A stretch of DNA of 33,379 bases from the NCBI GenBank assembly GCA_003194495.1, contig PQXE01000017.1:23416-56794 (forward strand), read 5' to 3'. The notes beneath the pieces were generated by a model. That model saw only the letters and a program-made list of their open reading frames with translations, searched no databases and was not told the origin of the DNA. Positions 31,804 through 33,379 of this stretch are shown here, piece after piece. Each line of letters begins with the position of its first letter. The stretch's first letter is position 1. This stretch comes from Deltaproteobacteria bacterium. GTDB lineage: Bacteria; Desulfobacterota; Dissulfuribacteria; Dissulfuribacterales; UBA3076. A program made the translations under genes and the position numbers.

Positions 31804-32925
31804 ATGAAAGAATTTATGACATTTAAATCTGGCAAATTTTATTTCTGTGATATTTACGACGAGGCTAAAATTAACAATCTTCTTGTACGAGCTATCGTGC
31901 TGAATGAAACTGTTGTTGATCTTCCGATTTTACCCGAAATGTCTTCTCATCTGGAACCTAATATCATGTATAGCTCAATCTCTGGTACTGCTATGATTGA
32001 AGGAAATCCAATCATTGGCGATGATGTTAAAAGAATTGCCGAGGGTGAAGATATTGAGAGTTATACCCAAAAAGACAAACAAGAAATTAAGAATTTAATA
32101 AAGGCCTATAATTGGTTGTCTGGCGTTGAGTCATCGGGTACCCCCTTTGTTTTGACAGAAAAAATTATCAAAGAACTACATAAAATTATTACCCACGATA
32201 TTCCGCATGAAAACAATGTGCCAGGACAATATCGTAATGGGCTGGTTTATGTTGGAGATAAAGCCCATGGGGGGAAATACACTCCTCCTAAAATACTAGA
32301 TGATATCAAAAACCTAATGAATCAGTTCATTGCTTGGATCAACAGCAAAGAAATTATTGCTATTGATCCTTTTTTGCGAGCTGCATTAGCTCATTATCAC
32401 TTTTGCCTTATTCATCCATTTTGGGATGGCAATGGAAGAACCGCAAGGATTTTAGAAGCCTTGCTTCTTCAAACTTCAAACATAAAATATTTACCCAAAG
32501 AGCTCTCTAATTACTACTATCGAAATGTTGATGATTATTACATAGCTTTTTCAAAAAGCATAAAACTTAAAAAAGATGTCACTCCATTTATTGAGTTCAT
32601 GCTAACAGCCTCAGTCGAGAGTCTTAAGGGTATAAAAAATTCAATAATCTATTTTATTAGAAAATTTACACTCAGAGACTTATATACTTTCCAGAGACAA
32701 CAAAAGGCGATTACTAAACGACAATTTGACTTGCTTTCTTTGTTGTTAGATAACCCTGTCAATTTCACTTTGAAGGACTTGTTAGAGAAAAATCCTTTTG
32801 CAATCCTATACACCAAAGTTACTACTCAGACAGCAAGACGAGATTTAAAAAGACTGACTGAAATGGGCCACTTAACCATTTCTGAGGATAAAAAATATTA
32901 TCTGAATCTTCATGTCCTAGGCTGA
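31804..32925 (+). CDS. Fic-family protein (AMPylase type) with C-terminal winged-helix domain
   Basis: A 373-aa protein. The Fic active site HPFWDGNGRTAR (204-215) is canonical, including the catalytic His and the anion-binding GNGR, so nucleotidyl transfer, usually AMP to a hydroxyl side chain, is expected. Upstream, TAMIEGN (62-68) matches the inhibitory (S/T)xxxE(G/N) motif, which places it among Fic proteins with an N-terminal autoinhibitory helix. The C-terminal 90 residues (ITKRQFDLLSLLLDN, then TQTARRDLKRLTEMGHL) form a winged-helix DNA-binding-like domain, as in SoFic-type proteins. The ATG at 31804 uses a ggaagg site lying inside the terminal repeat of the upstream IS relic; ATG 31816 is an alternative start. 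The gene is AT-richer than the injection-system operon, suggesting separate acquisition. Confidence 0.9.
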   Translation: MKEFMTFKSGKFYFCDIYDEAKINNLLVRAIVLNETVVDLPILPEMSSHLEPNIMYSSISGTAMIEGNPIIGDDVKRIAEGEDIESYTQKDKQEIKNLIKAYNWLSGVESSGTPFVLTEKIIKELHKIITHDIPHENNVPGQYRNGLVYVGDKAHGGKYTPPKILDDIKNLMNQFIAWINSKEIIAIDPFLRAALAHYHFCLIHPFWDGNGRTARILEALLLQTSNIKYLPKELSNYYYRNVDDYYIAFSKSIKLKKDVTPFIEFMLTASVESLKGIKNSIIYFIRKFTLRDLYTFQRQQKAITKRQFDLLSLLLDNPVNFTLKDLLEKNPFAILYTKVTTQTARRDLKRLTEMGHLTISEDKKYYLNLHVLG

Positions 32926-32940
32926 TTTTTGTTTATGCCC

Positions 32941-33104
32941 AATCGCGGCGCTGACCCGCGAGCATCGCAGGAGACTCAGGGTGCTTGTACTCTGAGTCTC
33001 CGAGAAGCGCAGCCGGGTCCAGTGCCTTGTTCTGGCGCAAGGCGCCAGAACAAGGTGCTGGACATAGTCAGCGCCGCGATTCCCGGCGACGCAGTCGCTG
33101 GGAA
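32941..33104. repeat. Multi-hairpin palindromic element
   Basis: Perfect 15-bp outer arms (aatcgcggcgctgac at 32941-32955 with its complement at 33067-33081) enclose two further hairpins: a 10-bp stem (ggagactcag/ctgagtctcc, 32970-32979 with 32992-33001) and a 14-bp stem with a 3-nt loop (ccttgttctggcgc, 33025-33038 with 33042-33055), extended by tccag/ctgga. A further hairpin (33080-33104, one mismatch) overlaps the outer right arm. The fold would be a cruciform or multibranch RNA. No attC core sites or protein are evident. Open frames across it are shadows of the palindrome. Confidence 0.75.
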
Positions 33105-33108
33105 CGTC

Positions 33109-33150
33109 CCGCATAAGCCGCCGACCATAGGGAGGTCGGCCTTAATGCGG
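33109..33150. repeat. Hairpin directly before the intron 5' end
   Basis: ccgcat-aag and ccgacc on the left pair with ggtcgg, ctt and atgcgg on the right, with small bulges, around an atagg loop. There is no T run, so it is not a standard terminator. It ends 5 bp before the predicted first base of the group II intron and may be part of the intron's target site. Confidence 0.5.
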
Positions 33151-33155
33151 TGGTT

Positions 33156-33379
33156 GTGTGCCGGGCACGGCACACGTTCTTAAGGGTGAGGTCATTATAG
33201 CAAGCTCGGGCTATAATGAGCAAGTCCCAGACCCAGCCTGATGGAGGCGAAGGGTGCAGCGTTATGGCAAGGGATATCCGGTAACGGATATCCTGAAGGA
33301 GGCCGCTTTTCTACGGAAAGGTAACGCAAATGTACGGGGCGACGTACAGAAATCGAGTTAGGCGAATCTGGTCGGGACC
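33156..33379 (+). ncRNA. 5' part of a group II intron (continues outside window)
   Basis: The sequence opens with gtgtg, matching the GUGYG consensus of group II introns, and forms an initial stem gtgtgcc...ggcacac (33156-33175). It continues with ttaagggtgaggtc and then a domain I-like series of stems: ctcattatagc-type pairing around 33190-33222, gatatccggtaacggatatc at about 33278-33297, and a gtacggggcgacgtac hairpin near 33332-33347. The run ggcaaggg, stem, cctgaaggaggcc is a pattern I recall from domain I of bacterial group II introns. The maturase/reverse transcriptase and domains V-VI would lie to the right of the window. Confidence 0.65.

Noticed and set aside
32941..33104. Integron attC site
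   Set aside because: The long palindrome lacks the GTTRRRY and RYYYAAC core sequences.
32929..33183. Small ORFs across the hairpin region
   Set aside because: The frames simply follow the palindromes and the intron start; no independent coding evidence.
1..33379. CRISPR arrays, tRNA or rRNA genes
   Set aside because: No regularly spaced direct repeats, and no tRNA or rRNA signatures noticed by eye on either strand; a covariance-model scan would be needed to be sure for tRNA.

Overview
The window comes from a Gram-negative-type environmental bacterium that I cannot place taxonomically. Support for Gram-negative: a lipobox lipoprotein, good Shine-Dalgarno sites, and palindromic repeat elements of the kind scattered through many deltaproteobacterial and related genomes. 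Accessory DNA surrounds one large, intact-looking operon.

Layout. 1-2225: two tandem IS1595-family elements on the minus strand. The left one is cut by the window edge and has an open transposase frame. The right one is complete, with inverted ends and an 8-bp target duplication, but its transposase is frameshifted. A palindromic MITE-like repeat lies between them. 2226-5373: a leader with tiny ORFs and a 19-bp inverted repeat, then phosphoenolpyruvate synthase (ppsA) and a strong terminator. 5374-6848: mostly non-coding, with a good promoter-like sequence, operator-like palindromes and a DUF3467-like small protein.

6849-29156: the centrepiece, a roughly 22-kb single-strand run of genes for an extracellular contractile injection system (eCIS; Afp/PVC/MAC type). 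Order: sheath, inner tube, zinc-ribbon baseplate-chaperone-like protein, disordered protein, DUF4255 (Afp16/Pvc16-like) terminator, AAA+ ATPase (Afp15/Pvc15-like), small conserved protein, DUF4157 effector candidate, unknown partner, Afp7-like tube adaptor, LysM/gpX-like protein, gpD-like hub, gp5/VgrG-like spike, PAAR-like tip, gp25-like wedge, two large J-type baseplate proteins, a gpI-like protein with a beta-helix, and a DUF6519 protein. Many genes overlap by 4 bp (ATGA or GTGA), which implies translational coupling. No lysis, capsid, portal or integrase genes are present, so this is not a prophage. The inferred product is a contractile nanosyringe loaded with the DUF4157 protein.

29191-31516: a possibly truncated M15-peptidase-like ORF, then a secreted small protein, a single-pass membrane protein and a lipoprotein, all of unknown function. 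31562-33379: an internally deleted IS1595 relic directly upstream of a Fic-family (AMPylase-type) gene, a multi-hairpin palindromic region, and what looks like the 5' end of a group II intron running out of the window.

Family names rest on sequence motifs, gene order and recall of families. No database search was run.
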